Assembly (NCBI GenBank): GCA_030054735.1
Contig: JASGVX010000114.1
Coordinates: 1 to 40,817 of the forward strand
DNA from: Methanobacteriota archaeon
GTDB taxonomy: Archaea; Halobacteriota; Methanosarcinia; Methanosarcinales; Methanosarcinaceae
Reading direction: 5' to 3'
Length of the DNA: 40,817 bases
In this document: one piece after another, positions 32,854 to 40,817 of the stretch
Numbering within the stretch: position 1 is the first letter of the stretch
How the letters are laid out: each line of letters starts with the position of its first letter
Made by a program: the position numbers and the translations under genes
The notes under the pieces: generated by a model
Seen by the model: only the letters and a program-made list of their open reading frames with translations
Database searches by the model: none
Told to the model about the DNA's origin: nothing

Positions 32854-33198
32854 TACTTTGACGAAAAATTGCTAGTTTGAAACGGAAGTAACCGGATTGA
32901 TTACTTTTGTTATGCATGGTCTTTTTTCTCTTTCTTTTTTTCTTAACCTATCCATAATCTATCTGTTTGTTTATTTGCTGCATCTATTTGCCTGTCTGTT
33001 TGCCTGCCCGATTTATGCATTATTTCGGCTTATTTTTCGTCCCTTCGGGGGCAGCCCTCTTTTTTTAGATTCATGCACGAATTTTTTCGATATCAGTTGC
33101 CTGTGGTTTCAGAAATCTGAGACGTCTCAGGTTCAGGTCAAACTAAAAATATAACATTTGTTTCGCACATAAATAAGGGCAGTAAATGAGTTGGTAGT
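32854..33198. other. Intergenic region before the HEAT-protein operon
   Basis: T-rich, low-complexity sequence with TTTGCCTG-like short repeats. AAAAATATAAC at 33145-33155, about 45 bases before ATG 33199, is a candidate TATA box. No gene is seen. Confidence 0.45.
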
Positions 33199-33864
33199 AT
33201 GATCCAAGAACGAAAAAGATTCGTGCTGGCTGTAGGTATCTTGTTTTTATCAAGCATTGTCGCCATTGACCTTCTTCTTGAAGACTCACCCGTGGTGATA
33301 CAGCTTGAAGGAAACGCATTCAAAGTTGTGGATATTCCTTATGTGTATACAGTAAAAGAAGCTTATATTCTTCTTTTTTCAGGGTTTATGGGAGGGTTAG
33401 CTCTGGCTCAGGTTCTGCGGTCTTCAGGGATTCAGGACCCTGTTTTTTCTGTAACGAGTTCTGCATCTCAGGTAAAAGCTCTCAATTTTGCAGCGGAGGA
33501 AGTTCCGGAGAGGGAATTTGAGGCTCCAGAAAAAAAATCTGAGTTCTTTTCTGAGAATGTCCCTGTCGGGGAATTTCGGCCTTCAAGAATTAAGATTGAC
33601 TCATCGGATATCCTTTTGAGAGCCCTTGAAGGAGACGAAAGGAAAGCTGTTGAACTGATCGCAGCAAAGGGAGGGAGAATTCTCCAGAATGAACTCGTGA
33701 ATTCCCTTAATTTTTCCAAAGCCAAGGTTTCCAGGGTTCTTATGAACCTGGAAAGGAGAGGCATAATAACAAAGAAAAAGTACGGGCTTACCAACTGCAT
33801 TTCGATTGCTGATGATCTTCAAGACAATGCTGGAATGAAGATTAAAGGGATGGAGGAGGAATAA
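33199..33864 (+). CDS. Membrane-anchored winged-helix regulator
   Basis: A 221-residue protein with two N-terminal transmembrane helices (about 8-26 and 52-73) flanking a short external loop and a charged linker (about 95-130). A cytoplasmic winged-helix domain follows (about 140-205): AVELIAAKGGRILQNELVNS, then SKAKVSRVLMNLERRGIITK and a wing ending GLTNCISI. This is the archaeal pattern of a MarR-like domain tethered to the membrane. It is cotranscribed with two downstream genes; GGAGGAAT near its end serves as ribosome site of the next gene. It probably senses an extracytoplasmic or membrane signal and controls an unknown target (inference). Confidence 0.75.
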   Translation: MIQERKRFVLAVGILFLSSIVAIDLLLEDSPVVIQLEGNAFKVVDIPYVYTVKEAYILLFSGFMGGLALAQVLRSSGIQDPVFSVTSSASQVKALNFAAEEVPEREFEAPEKKSEFFSENVPVGEFRPSRIKIDSSDILLRALEGDERKAVELIAAKGGRILQNELVNSLNFSKAKVSRVLMNLERRGIITKKKYGLTNCISIADDLQDNAGMKIKGMEEE

Positions 33865-34725
33865 ATGAGGAAAAGTACCTTGATTTATGTTTCGCTTGCC
33901 TTATTGGTTTTGTCTCTTGGGGGTTTGTGGTATTATGGGGATTCGGCTGATGTGCATATTGCAGCTATGAACGCTCCATCCATCGGGGTAAGGGAGCCAG
34001 GACAACTGGATATAGTGCTTCATAACAATGGTTCAAAGCCTGTGGACGTATGGCTTGAGGTGGAGAATACTTTTGTTGACAGTGATGGAATGTCTCACCA
34101 TAACTCTGGTCTGCTAATTCCCGGCAATTCCGGAGATCTATGGAGTGCTGAATTCGTTTCTCTTGAAAAACCGATTCTTCTTCAACCTGGAAATAACTCG
34201 GCCAGCGTATGGATAGGGTATGCTCTTCCCGGAAAATACCCGGTAAAGGTGAAGGTTGTGGATAATTGCAGGACTCTTGATGAAGGCACATATCTGGTAG
34301 AGATTCCTCCCCCCGAAGTTCCCGAAAATCTTTCCCTTAAGCTGGAATATGAAATGGAGAGCAGGAATGCTTCTTATGTTTACAGAATCTACGGATATCT
34401 TATCAATAAAGGATCAGGATCTGAATATAATGTATCTACGAACCTGACAGTGATAGATGAAAGAACGGGGAAGACGGTGTTTACATCTACAGAGATTTAT
34501 GGTGTGGGAGAATATGATAAAACTCCTCTGTGGACCTGGCCGGATTATCCCTATGCAGTTGTGGAAATCGCACACGGAGAGCCTTCTGGAGATTCCTATA
34601 TGCCCGTTAAGAATGTGGTGATTGGTGAAAGAGGTGGGCGTTTCCGGATTAATGTAACTTCTACGTGGCTGGATCGGGCGGTTTCTGCTGAGCTCTTACT
34701 TCCTTCCGAGGAGGAAAGAAGGTGA
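33865..34725 (+). CDS. Exported/membrane-anchored protein of unknown function
   Basis: A 286-residue protein with an N-terminal hydrophobic signal anchor (about 5-24). An extracytoplasmic beta-rich domain follows: DIVLHNNGSKPVDVWLEVEN, then a second such segment with YGYLINKGSGSEYNVS. Both resemble CARDB/archaellum-associated immunoglobulin-like folds, and several N-x-S/T sites are present. No catalytic motif is seen. The ATG immediately follows the stop of the upstream regulator. I could not name the family. As it sits between a membrane regulator and a lipoprotein, a cell-envelope sensor or surface-protein role is likely. Confidence 0.65.
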   Translation: MRKSTLIYVSLALLVLSLGGLWYYGDSADVHIAAMNAPSIGVREPGQLDIVLHNNGSKPVDVWLEVENTFVDSDGMSHHNSGLLIPGNSGDLWSAEFVSLEKPILLQPGNNSASVWIGYALPGKYPVKVKVVDNCRTLDEGTYLVEIPPPEVPENLSLKLEYEMESRNASYVYRIYGYLINKGSGSEYNVSTNLTVIDERTGKTVFTSTEIYGVGEYDKTPLWTWPDYPYAVVEIAHGEPSGDSYMPVKNVVIGERGGRFRINVTSTWLDRAVSAELLLPSEEERR

Positions 34726-34730
34726 TGCGT

Positions 34731-36050
34731 ATGATAAAGCAATGTGAACTTATCAACAGCAGACATGCAAAAATTTTGCTTCTCTTGCTTTTGTTTTCCG
34801 GAATCTGTGCAGGCTGCGTTGGCCAGGACCCTCTCGAGGTCAGGGTGGAGAAACTGGTCAGGAACCTCGGAAACGAGGACCAGAATGTAAGTTATGCTTC
34901 GGCTTATGCACTTATCGATATCGGAGAACCTTCAGTGTACTCCTTAATAAAGGCTTTAAAAGACGATAATCCGCAGGTACGCAGCCTTGCTGCCTTTTCT
35001 CTTGGAAGGATAGGAGAACCAGGGGCTTCAAAAGCTCTTATTGAGGCCCTTGAAGACCCTGAGCCTGAAGTCCGTATGAATTCGGCTGAGGCTCTCGGTA
35101 AGTTGAAAGCTCAGGAAGCCGCAGACTCGCTCATTAAGCTTCTTGATTATAACAATGTTGAAGTGCGCAGTAAAGTCGTATTTGCTCTGGGAGCTATAGG
35201 AAACCAAAAAGCTGCTGTCCCTCTTATAGACCTGTTTGGTGACAGGGAACTCGGGGGTTCTGCGGCAAATGCTGTGGGAAACTTAGGATGTAAAGAAGCT
35301 GTTGAAAAACTCCTTGGACTGCTGGACAGCAGCGACTCGAATATTCGTATAAATAGCATTTGTGCCCTCAGGCAGATTCATGACTCTAGAGCTGTCCCTT
35401 ACTTAATTGAAATGCTGAATGATAAGGTTCCAGAGGTAAGAAAGGAAGCCGCTTTTACTCTGGGCTTTTTTATAGAGCCAGAGGAAGCTGCCCAAACGGA
35501 GCTAGCTCTTATCAATGCTCTTGGGGACAGCGAACCCGGGGTACAGAAAGAAGCTATTCGCTCTCTTGGGAAGATTAAGAGCAAAGATTCGATCCCTTAT
35601 CTTGAGGCTCTCCTTCAAGATAAAAACCAGAACATCCAGATTTCGGCCGTTACGGCTCTGGGAAATATTGGAGGTTCTGAAGCTGTGAATTCTCTTACTC
35701 CACTTCTTGAATACGAGAAATGGCTGGTGAGAATGAAGGTTGTAGATGCCCTCGTTGAAACTGGAGACCCCGGAGCAATTGATCCTTTAATCTCTTCGCT
35801 TGGGGATGAAAATTATAGAGTAAGGCAACGTGCTGCAGACGGTCTGGGAAAACTTGGAGATCAGAGAGCCGTAGAACCTCTCCTCAAAGCTCTGGATACT
35901 GAAAGAGAATGGGAGGTTCGGGTTGCGGAGGTCCGTGCTCTTGGGGAACTTGGAGGCTCCGAAGCTATTGAAGGCTTGCGCCGGATTAGCACGGATATGG
36001 AAGAATATTGGAATGTGAGGAACACTGCAGAGGAGTTACTCAAAAAATAA
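34731..36050 (+). CDS. HEAT-repeat lipoprotein
   Basis: A 439-residue exported lipoprotein (lipobox SGICAGC, C29 in this numbering) with about ten HEAT/PBS-lyase-type helical repeats of about 31 residues. A repeat unit resembles ALIEALEDPEPEVRMNSAEA plus LGKLKAQEAADSLIKLL. Such repeats form a scaffold for protein contacts. The start at 34731 is preferred because GGTGAT four bases upstream is a canonical archaeal Shine-Dalgarno, although ATG 34725 and GTG 34722 overlap the upstream stop. Together with the two preceding genes it forms a probable operon. No catalytic residues are seen. A phycobilisome-lyase role is not suggested by the context. Confidence 0.8.
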   Translation: MIKQCELINSRHAKILLLLLLFSGICAGCVGQDPLEVRVEKLVRNLGNEDQNVSYASAYALIDIGEPSVYSLIKALKDDNPQVRSLAAFSLGRIGEPGASKALIEALEDPEPEVRMNSAEALGKLKAQEAADSLIKLLDYNNVEVRSKVVFALGAIGNQKAAVPLIDLFGDRELGGSAANAVGNLGCKEAVEKLLGLLDSSDSNIRINSICALRQIHDSRAVPYLIEMLNDKVPEVRKEAAFTLGFFIEPEEAAQTELALINALGDSEPGVQKEAIRSLGKIKSKDSIPYLEALLQDKNQNIQISAVTALGNIGGSEAVNSLTPLLEYEKWLVRMKVVDALVETGDPGAIDPLISSLGDENYRVRQRAADGLGKLGDQRAVEPLLKALDTEREWEVRVAEVRALGELGGSEAIEGLRRISTDMEEYWNVRNTAEELLKK

Positions 36051-36569
36051 TTTTATTATTACAAACCTGAAACTGACTTTCCGCAGATGCTTGCAAAAAA
36101 ATAACATTTTTTCTCTTATTGATTTTGGAGAATTATTCGAAAATTTGCATTAATTGGCTCAGTTGAAGCTTTGGGAATGGAAATAGAAAGTATTTCAATG
36201 AAGGAAAAAGATCGAAAAATTCGGGAAATTCCAAAAATACATGTTTGAGTAACCAGGGAGTATTTCTGATAAACGATAGCATGAAAAATTGTGAAAAATT
36301 GAAGGACATCTGCGGAAAGCTGACTGTAAGAATAAATCTGTTTTTAAAAATTTGAATTTTAGCCTCTTGAAAGAAGCTAATTTTTATTACCCGTAAATTA
36401 GTCCATTTAATCTCAGCTCAATAAAAACCCATATATTAGTTCTCTCGAGCGAGCGAGTGAAAAGAGCCGTGGGCTGTTGCGATTACATCACAACTCCCAG
36501 AAAATCTTAGATTTTTTGTGATCCTGAAACGGAACTCGGGTGGTGCAAATCAGGACTACTTGGTGAATT
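36051..36569. other. Intergenic repeat region
   Basis: Contains a non-coding element with terminal inverted repeats (36073-36326) and a palindrome AAAATCTTAGATTTT at about 36500-36516 that could be part of the pdxS terminator (minus). AT-rich remainder; no gene is seen. Confidence 0.5.
36073..36326. repeat. Element with TTTCCGCAGATG inverted ends
   Basis: CTGACTTTCCGCAGATG near 36073-36089 is inverted as CATCTGCGGAAAGCTGAC near 36307-36324. The interior (36152-36235) recurs at 149-236 on the other strand. About 250 bp, with no coding capacity. Confidence 0.5.
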
Positions 36570-37466
36570 TTACCAGCCGCGTTCCTGAAGTGCTTCCTGT
36601 GCAGGGATCATATCTGCACTGATGCCTTTCATTCCTGCACCCACACCTTTTGAGACTTCTGCGAGTTTTGCAGGGTTATTGTAATTATTTACTGCTTCAA
36701 CAATTGCTTTTGCCATCTTCTCAGGGTTTTCGGCTTTAAAAATTCCTGAACCGACAAAGACACCATCTGCACCAAGGCGCATCATAAGAGCGGCATCTGC
36801 TGGGGTTGCAACTCCACCCGCTGCAAAGTTTAGTACGGGCAAGCGCTGCATTTTAGCGGTTTCGACCACAAGCTCTATAGGAGCTTCAATTTCCCTTGCA
36901 GCCATTATAAGTTCTTCTTTGGTCTTACCTGCAAGAGCACGGATTTCTCCCTGAATCTGCTTCATATGCTTTACTGCCTGGCTGACATCGCCTGTCCCGG
37001 CTTCTCCTTTCGTCCTGATCATGGCTGCGCCTTCGTTAATCCTGCGGAGGGCTTCTCCTAGGTTTCTTGCTCCACAGACAAAAGGCACGGTAAACTGTGT
37101 TTTGTCTATATGATAGAATGGATCGGCAGGAGTAAGGACTTCGGATTCATCTACCATGTCAACGCCGAGTGCTTCAAGAATTTCGGCTTCGACAAAGTGT
37201 CCTATCCTTGCTTTTGCCATAACAGGGATGCTAACCGTATCAATGATCTGCTGTACGATTTCAGGGTCTGCCATACGGGCAACCCCGCCTGCCTTTCTGA
37301 TATCCGCAGGAACAGCCTGAAGGGCCATAACAGCAACTGCTCCGGCTTCTTCTGCGATTCTGGCCTGTTCGGGAGTAGTTACGTCCATGATCACACCCCC
37401 CTTCTGCATCCGTGCAAAGCCCCGTTTGATAAGTTCGGTCCCATGTCTTAATTTTTCAAAGTCCAT
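36570..37466 (-). CDS. pdxS: Pyridoxal 5'-phosphate synthase PdxS
   Basis: Builds pyridoxal phosphate from ribose 5-phosphate, glyceraldehyde 3-phosphate and ammonia in complex with PdxT. The 298-residue TIM barrel shows MDVT (D28), [16 protein letters not shown] (catalytic K85), [13 protein letters not shown] (K153 nearby), [20 protein letters not shown] and FVGSGIF. The start at 37466 is supported by GAGGA eight bases upstream; an upstream TTG at 37493 has no site and would add a non-conserved leader. No pdxT lies adjacent, so the amidotransferase must be encoded elsewhere. Confidence 0.97.
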   Translation of the reverse strand: MDFEKLRHGTELIKRGFARMQKGGVIMDVTTPEQARIAEEAGAVAVMALQAVPADIRKAGGVARMADPEIVQQIIDTVSIPVMAKARIGHFVEAEILEALGVDMVDESEVLTPADPFYHIDKTQFTVPFVCGARNLGEALRRINEGAAMIRTKGEAGTGDVSQAVKHMKQIQGEIRALAGKTKEELIMAAREIEAPIELVVETAKMQRLPVLNFAAGGVATPADAALMMRLGADGVFVGSGIFKAENPEKMAKAIVEAVNNYNNPAKLAEVSKGVGAGMKGISADMIPAQEALQERGW

Positions 37467-37493
37467 GAATGTCTTCCTCGTTGTTTTGATCAA

Positions 37494-37929
37494 ATTTGTA
37501 AGATTTTGCCGTGTGAAATCTTTCCCAGAGGTGAAAGAACCATTAAGTCCTTTCCACCAGTTACAACCAGCAGGTTGCGATTTTCAGTTTGCTATTTCTC
37601 CAGTGAATTGTGAATACGCTCAATAGTAAAAAGCATTATTTAAGTTATTCCTTAATTATAGAGCACAGTATAAATTAACTTATAATGATTTAACATTTTT
37701 TGTATTTTATACTGGTGGTTAACACTTTTACTGTCTTTTTTCTCCGGAATTTTTATACATGTATATTCTGTAGTTTTCAATAATATCTGACTATCCAGGG
37801 AATAATATGATTTTAATCTTCTTTACATATTATTTCTTAGATATAATTTCTTGGATGAATTACAGGAATAAGATATATCTGAGCCTTTATTATTCCTGTT
37901 CCTTATTTACTTCACTTTTTTCTATTACT
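37494..37929. other. AT-rich intergenic region upstream of pdxS
   Basis: Contains the pdxS promoter region and AT-rich sequence without recognisable coding capacity or structured repeat. Confidence 0.4.
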
Positions 37930-38118
37930 CTACTTATTCCGTAGAGTTTCTTTTGTACAGGCCAAGATATCTACATAAATCCATATAGTAAATGCGGGGA
38001 TAAAAGCCTTTAAGAATTCTATAAGCGGAGCCCTAAGGTAACTTACAGTATCAGCAATATCAAACCCAATATCAAGAACAAGAGTGGATAACCCGAACAT
38101 TACGAGGGTGATAAACAC
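37930..38118 (-). CDS. Small membrane protein (possibly truncated)
   Basis: A 62-residue frame starting at GTG 38118, with two hydrophobic helices (MFITLVMFGLSTLVLDIGF and FIPAFTIWIYVDILA). The frame is open upstream to 38172, where a TAA sits at the edge of the hairpin at 38177-38255 (reading EKGLQEDTGTAEQRTLR). No start with a ribosome site is found, so the protein may be a remnant. The family is not recognised. Confidence 0.4.
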   Translation of the reverse strand: MFITLVMFGLSTLVLDIGFDIADTVSYLRAPLIEFLKAFIPAFTIWIYVDILACTKETLRNK

Positions 38119-38176
38119 CCTGAGAGTTCTCTGCTCCGCAGTTCCGGTATCTTCCTGGAGACCTTTTTCTTATAAT

Positions 38177-38255
38177 ACCTAACTTCCGCCTTTTTAAGCA
38201 CATAATAAGATATCCGAAGAACCTTATGCGCTTAAAAAGGCGGAAGTTAGAATGG
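38177..38255. repeat. Long inverted repeat (hairpin)
   Basis: CTAACTTCCGCCTTTTTAAG is followed by its near-perfect reverse complement, with about 29 paired bases in total and a short central loop (around TATCCGAAGAA). The arms also form the N-terminal coding parts (L-K-R-R-K-L) of two opposing small ORFs. It may be a small MITE or an inverted duplication of a gene start. Confidence 0.7.
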
Positions 38256-38396
38256 ATATTTTCCAATTTCCAGGGAATTACAGAACTTATTACTCAAAAA
38301 AAAGGGAGATTTGAGTCAGAATTATTGAATATGGAGGATATTCACTGGAAGATTTTGAGTCTCATGGGGGAGAAATATGAAAATATCTATCTCTAA
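38226..38396 (+). CDS. Short ORF starting inside the hairpin
   Basis: Reads MRLKRRKLEWIFSNFQGITE and continues to MEDIHWKILSLMGEKYENIY-L before a TAA at 38394-38396, 56 residues in total. It has an ordinary amino-acid composition and no clear ribosome binding site. Probably a remnant of a larger gene; family unknown. Confidence 0.3.
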   Translation: MRLKRRKLEWIFSNFQGITELITQKKGRFESELLNMEDIHWKILSLMGEKYENIYL

Positions 38397-38543
38397 TAAC
38401 GTTAACCTGCCGAATGTAGGATACAGGGTTAGATTCAGTTTCAGCCGGGTCTCTGTAAAATCTTTTTTTTCCATTCTTTTCCGTATCCCATCGGGCATCA
38501 TAAGGAAGAAATAAGTACCATCCGTTGCAAAATAATTCATTAT

Positions 38544-39461
38544 ATGAAATCCAAACTTCTCACCTTTATCCTTGTCCTTTCTCTTGTTGCGAATGCTTAC
38601 TTTATTCTGTTCGAGCTAGCTCCGGTTGAAGGGGAGCAGGTCCAGAAAATGCAGGCAGAGATAAATTCTCTTGAAACGGAAAATAAAAGACTCGAGATGC
38701 AGATAGTTCAGGATAATCAGTCTCTCCAGTCTTATGCCTCTCAGCTCGATTATTATCGTGAAAAAATCTATGAGCTTCAGAATGTCTCTCAAATCTGTCC
38801 TGTGAGTATGGAAGGATCTGCTACCCTCCAGGGTCCTGCAGTTTTCCATAAAATCCAGACTGAGCAAAACGGTCCTTTTATCAGACAGTCGGTTTCTGAA
38901 GAAGGTGCCCTGATAAATATCTCGGTTGAGATACAGCCTGGAAAAGGCCGTGTGCTTGTTCAGACAAGACCTCTTATGGGCATGGTCTTTCAGGATGCAG
39001 CAAACACTGCGGTTTTTTTGGCTGAGAATAAGACAGGAAAGCAACTCTCAAGCAGTGATGTTATCTTCAGTATTACTGCAGATCAGGAAATCCCTGGTGT
39101 CGATGGTCCCAGTGCTGGGGCTCTCATGACCCTTCTTACAATTTCCGCGATCAATGGAACCGAACTTAACGACAGCATAACCCTAACAGGTACTATTGAT
39201 TATGAAGGTGCTGTCGGTGTTATAGGCGGGGTCTTTGAAAAAGCCCAGGCTGCAAAAGCCGGGGGTAAAACTCTCTTCCTTATTCCCAGAGAAAACAGTG
39301 AGCTTGTTACTTACAAATTCGTAAAAAGAAACATCGGAGTTTTTCAAGTTATTGAGAGAATCCCGGAATTTGTAGATGCCGAGGAGTATATTGAGGAGAA
39401 TGTCGGGATAGACGTCGAGTACGTGGATACTATTGATGACATACTGAAGTATGAGATGTAA
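38544..39461 (+). CDS. Membrane-anchored Lon-like S16 serine protease
   Basis: A 305-residue protein: N-terminal signal anchor (about 5-23), coiled coil (about 30-80), then a Lon proteolytic domain. The catalytic dyad is visible: S190 in GVDGPSAGALM and K233 in GVFEKAQAAKAGG, separated by 43 residues as in bacterial Lon (S679/K722). TGTIDYEGAVGVIGGV is also conserved. There is no AAA+ ATPase domain, so it cannot unfold folded substrates by itself and presumably works outside the cytoplasm or with a partner. No recognisable partner gene is adjacent. Starts at ATG 38544. Confidence 0.85.
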   Translation: MKSKLLTFILVLSLVANAYFILFELAPVEGEQVQKMQAEINSLETENKRLEMQIVQDNQSLQSYASQLDYYREKIYELQNVSQICPVSMEGSATLQGPAVFHKIQTEQNGPFIRQSVSEEGALINISVEIQPGKGRVLVQTRPLMGMVFQDAANTAVFLAENKTGKQLSSSDVIFSITADQEIPGVDGPSAGALMTLLTISAINGTELNDSITLTGTIDYEGAVGVIGGVFEKAQAAKAGGKTLFLIPRENSELVTYKFVKRNIGVFQVIERIPEFVDAEEYIEENVGIDVEYVDTIDDILKYEM

Positions 39462-39475
39462 AATTGATGAGATCA

Positions 39476-39632
39476 GGCTGTCTCAAAACTCAAACCATTT
39501 CTACAATTGGATAATGAGATACGTTAACTTTAAAAACAAACCCACTTAAAATAGAAAAATTTAGACATGAATTAACCTTGTAATGGAATAAATTGATGCT
39601 ATTATAGAATTAACTATATTTTTGAGACAGCC
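39476..39632 (+). mobile_element. 157-bp MITE, copy 2
   Basis: Perfect terminal inverted repeats GGCTGTCTCAAAA / TTTTGAGACAGCC, extended by TCA/TGA to 16 bp. Same length and orientation as 21728-21884. It is inserted next to or into the IS630-type transposase remnant. Confidence 0.85.
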
Positions 39633-39800
39633 TGAATGTCATGAATATAGAATGTACAGGAAGAAGGATTGGTGACATAGAGACTTTGGTTCATGAAGTA
39701 GGTGCGTGGACTAAAAGAAGGAACAAGCATGAAAGAAAGATAAAATGGAAATTTACGCGAAAAATTTCTGACGAGAATATGTCCATATATTATGCACCAT
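39633..39800 (+). pseudogene. IS630-family transposase C-terminal remnant
   Basis: The frame reads LNVMNIECTGRRIGDIETLV, then HEVGAWTKRRNKHERKIKWK and FTRKISDE. This is the C-terminal end of IS630/Tc1-type DDE transposases (RRI-x2-IETL-x-EV-x-AW-x2-RN, then W-x-F-T). The frame enters directly from the MITE end and the rest of the gene is absent. Confidence 0.75.
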
Positions 39801-39841
39801 TATTAAACAGCCATGACACTAGTAGCGAAGCGGAATACCAG

Positions 39842-39913
39842 GTCGCACCCTTCGCGGGGTGTGGGTTGAAATAACATCCGCACGAAGGATGGTTATACGA
39901 CAACCTGTCGCAC
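39842..39913 (+). repeat. Solitary CRISPR-like repeat (type I-C-like)
   Basis: A 31-base stretch at 39842-39872 begins GTCGCACCCTTCGCGGGGTG and ends GGGTTGAAAT, close to type I-C repeat consensus (GTCGC...GGATTGAAAT) but two bases shorter. GTCGCAC occurs again at 39907, giving a spacer-sized interval of 34 bases and a truncated second repeat. No cas gene or further repeat is seen in the window. Confidence 0.4.
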
Positions 39914-39944
39914 ATTCATTATTTTATAATCGGCCTATCATTTA

Positions 39945-40490
39945 TTACCAAATAATTTCTATTTCTTTTATTCGACCCATTCCACGCCAGTTTGTGTTCT
40001 TCTTTAGTAAGCCCTTTAATATTAATGATCCGCCTACTTCTAAGTTATCTCTATCTTCACATGATGCTAACAAGTCCCATTTCTCACTAGTTGTATAAAT
40101 CATACCTTTATCGGTTGTATTGAAACAATTCAACACATAATATTTGTCATCATAAAAATATACATATGCTAATCCAGATTTAATACCTTTCATAGTGGCG
40201 TTTTCTTGTACTCGTATAGCACATTCTACACAATCGTAATATTTTATTTTATCTGTAGTATCGGTATTTATAAATGATATTACTCGATTATATGTTACAT
40301 CTTTAGCGACATTGATATAATCATTTTCATTCTCAACTATTGTTTCATTCTCAACTATTATTTTATTCTCAAATGTTGTTTCATTCTCAACTATTGTTTC
40401 ATTCTCAACTATTGTTTCATTATTCTCGATGCAACCACTCCAGATCAACGTTATAAATATCGTTAAATATAGTAACTTCCTATTAATCAT
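39945..40490 (-). CDS. Lipoprotein with NET-repeat linker and degenerate transglutaminase-like domain
   Basis: A 181-residue exported lipoprotein (lipobox IWSGC, C20). Residues about 23-56 form a low-complexity linker of five to six ENETIV-like units. The C-terminal part has YYDCVECAI (C87 and C90) and AYVYFYDDKYYVLNCFNTTDK, resembling a family of Methanosarcina transglutaminase-like surface proteins in which the second segment usually carries a His before LNAFNTTDKG. Here that position is Tyr, so catalysis is doubtful. GGTGATC lies five bases before ATG 40490, a canonical archaeal ribosome site. The family call is tentative. Confidence 0.65.
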   Translation of the reverse strand: MINRKLLYLTIFITLIWSGCIENNETIVENETIVENETTFENKIIVENETIVENENDYINVAKDVTYNRVISFINTDTTDKIKYYDCVECAIRVQENATMKGIKSGLAYVYFYDDKYYVLNCFNTTDKGMIYTTSEKWDLLASCEDRDNLEVGGSLILKGLLKKNTNWRGMGRIKEIEIIW

Positions 40491-40817
40491 AATAGATCAC
40501 CATAGATCAGACTATTTACAATAAAATACTATACTATATAATATTTCTATATATATTTATACCTATTAGAGATTGATAGAGTATATATATTTGCGAGTGT
40601 AGTATAAAAACAAATAAATAATTACGTTGAAAATTAAACCAAAATATAAAATCTTAGTAATACTCAAGATCCAAGAGACATTCAGTCTCTTTCAGTAGTT
40701 CGCTAAAATTTTTCCTCCACCTTTAGTCTAGCTCCATTATCTCAGACACCATACTGCTGTCCTGACCCTCAACTTTCTTCTTAGCCATTCCCCAATTAGA
40801 AGTATAAACATTTCAAA
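40491..40817. other. Right-edge AT-rich region
   Basis: Contains a TATA-rich promoter region for the lipoprotein (around 40530-40560). A minus-strand ORF of 21 codons (40723-40788, MAKKKVEGQDSSMVSEIMEL) may be the truncated start of a mobile-element gene. Confidence 0.35.

Noticed and set aside
36420-36510. tRNA-like or structural RNA gene downstream of pdxS
   Set aside because: GC content rises slightly and short palindromes occur, but no cloverleaf can be formed.
38322-38540. 72-codon minus-strand ORF upstream of the Lon-like protease
   Set aside because: No family signal, it overlaps the short plus-strand ORF and the likely protease promoter, and no Shine-Dalgarno is seen.

Overview
The window comes from a methanogenic archaeon of the genus Methanosarcina or a very close relative. 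The evidence is the aceticlastic pair pta (UUG start, 333 aa) and ackA with a neighbouring iron-sulfur flavoprotein, archaeal radA, archaeal-type coaD, a CbiMNQO cobalt transporter, an F420-dependent NADP reductase, archaeal Shine-Dalgarno sequences (GGTGAT, GGAGG), AT-rich spacers with TATA boxes, and many decayed insertion sequences and MITE-like repeats. No rRNA, tRNA or complete transposase was seen.

Layout. (1) 0.58-6.9 kb, minus strand: an apparently complete polyhydroxyalkanoate (PHA) cluster. It reads phaE-like repeat protein, phaE, phaC, [SDR remnant broken by a MITE], phaA thiolase, phaB reductase, then a divergent F420H2:NADP oxidoreductase. (2) 7.9-11.2 kb, plus: cbiM-cbiN-cbiQ-cbiO, with an extra domain on CbiO. 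(3) 11.4-17.4 kb: TIM-barrel (endonuclease IV-like) protein, small conserved protein and coaD on minus; radA and a P-type cation ATPase on plus. (4) 17.4-22.4 kb, minus: three glycosyltransferases, one with a homopolymer frameshift, bracketed by direct repeats. (5) 22.4-29.1 kb: two archaeal proteins of unknown role, a PUA protein, IS66 and IS1-type transposase remnants, MITEs and a stand-alone lactate-racemase-type larA. (6) 29.3-32.9 kb: iron-sulfur flavoprotein, pta, ackA and the tail of a decayed ADP-forming acyl-CoA synthetase. (7) 33.2-36.1 kb: a three-gene unit of membrane-anchored winged-helix regulator, exported protein and HEAT-repeat lipoprotein. (8) 36.6-40.8 kb: pdxS, small ORFs around a long hairpin, a membrane-anchored Lon-type protease without ATPase, an IS630 remnant next to a lone CRISPR-like repeat, and a lipoprotein.

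How it fits together. Ack/Pta convert acetate to acetyl-CoA. PhaA condenses acetyl-CoA, PhaB reduces the product with NADPH, and PhaEC polymerises the hydroxyacyl-CoA. The adjacent F420H2:NADP oxidoreductase could supply that NADPH from the methanogen's own F420 pool. All catalytic residues of PhaA (C88/H349/C379), PhaB (S146/Y159/K163) and PhaC (C138/D301/H330) are present. A carbon and electron storage route in a Methanosarcina is the most notable hypothesis from this window; polymer formation itself cannot be read from DNA.
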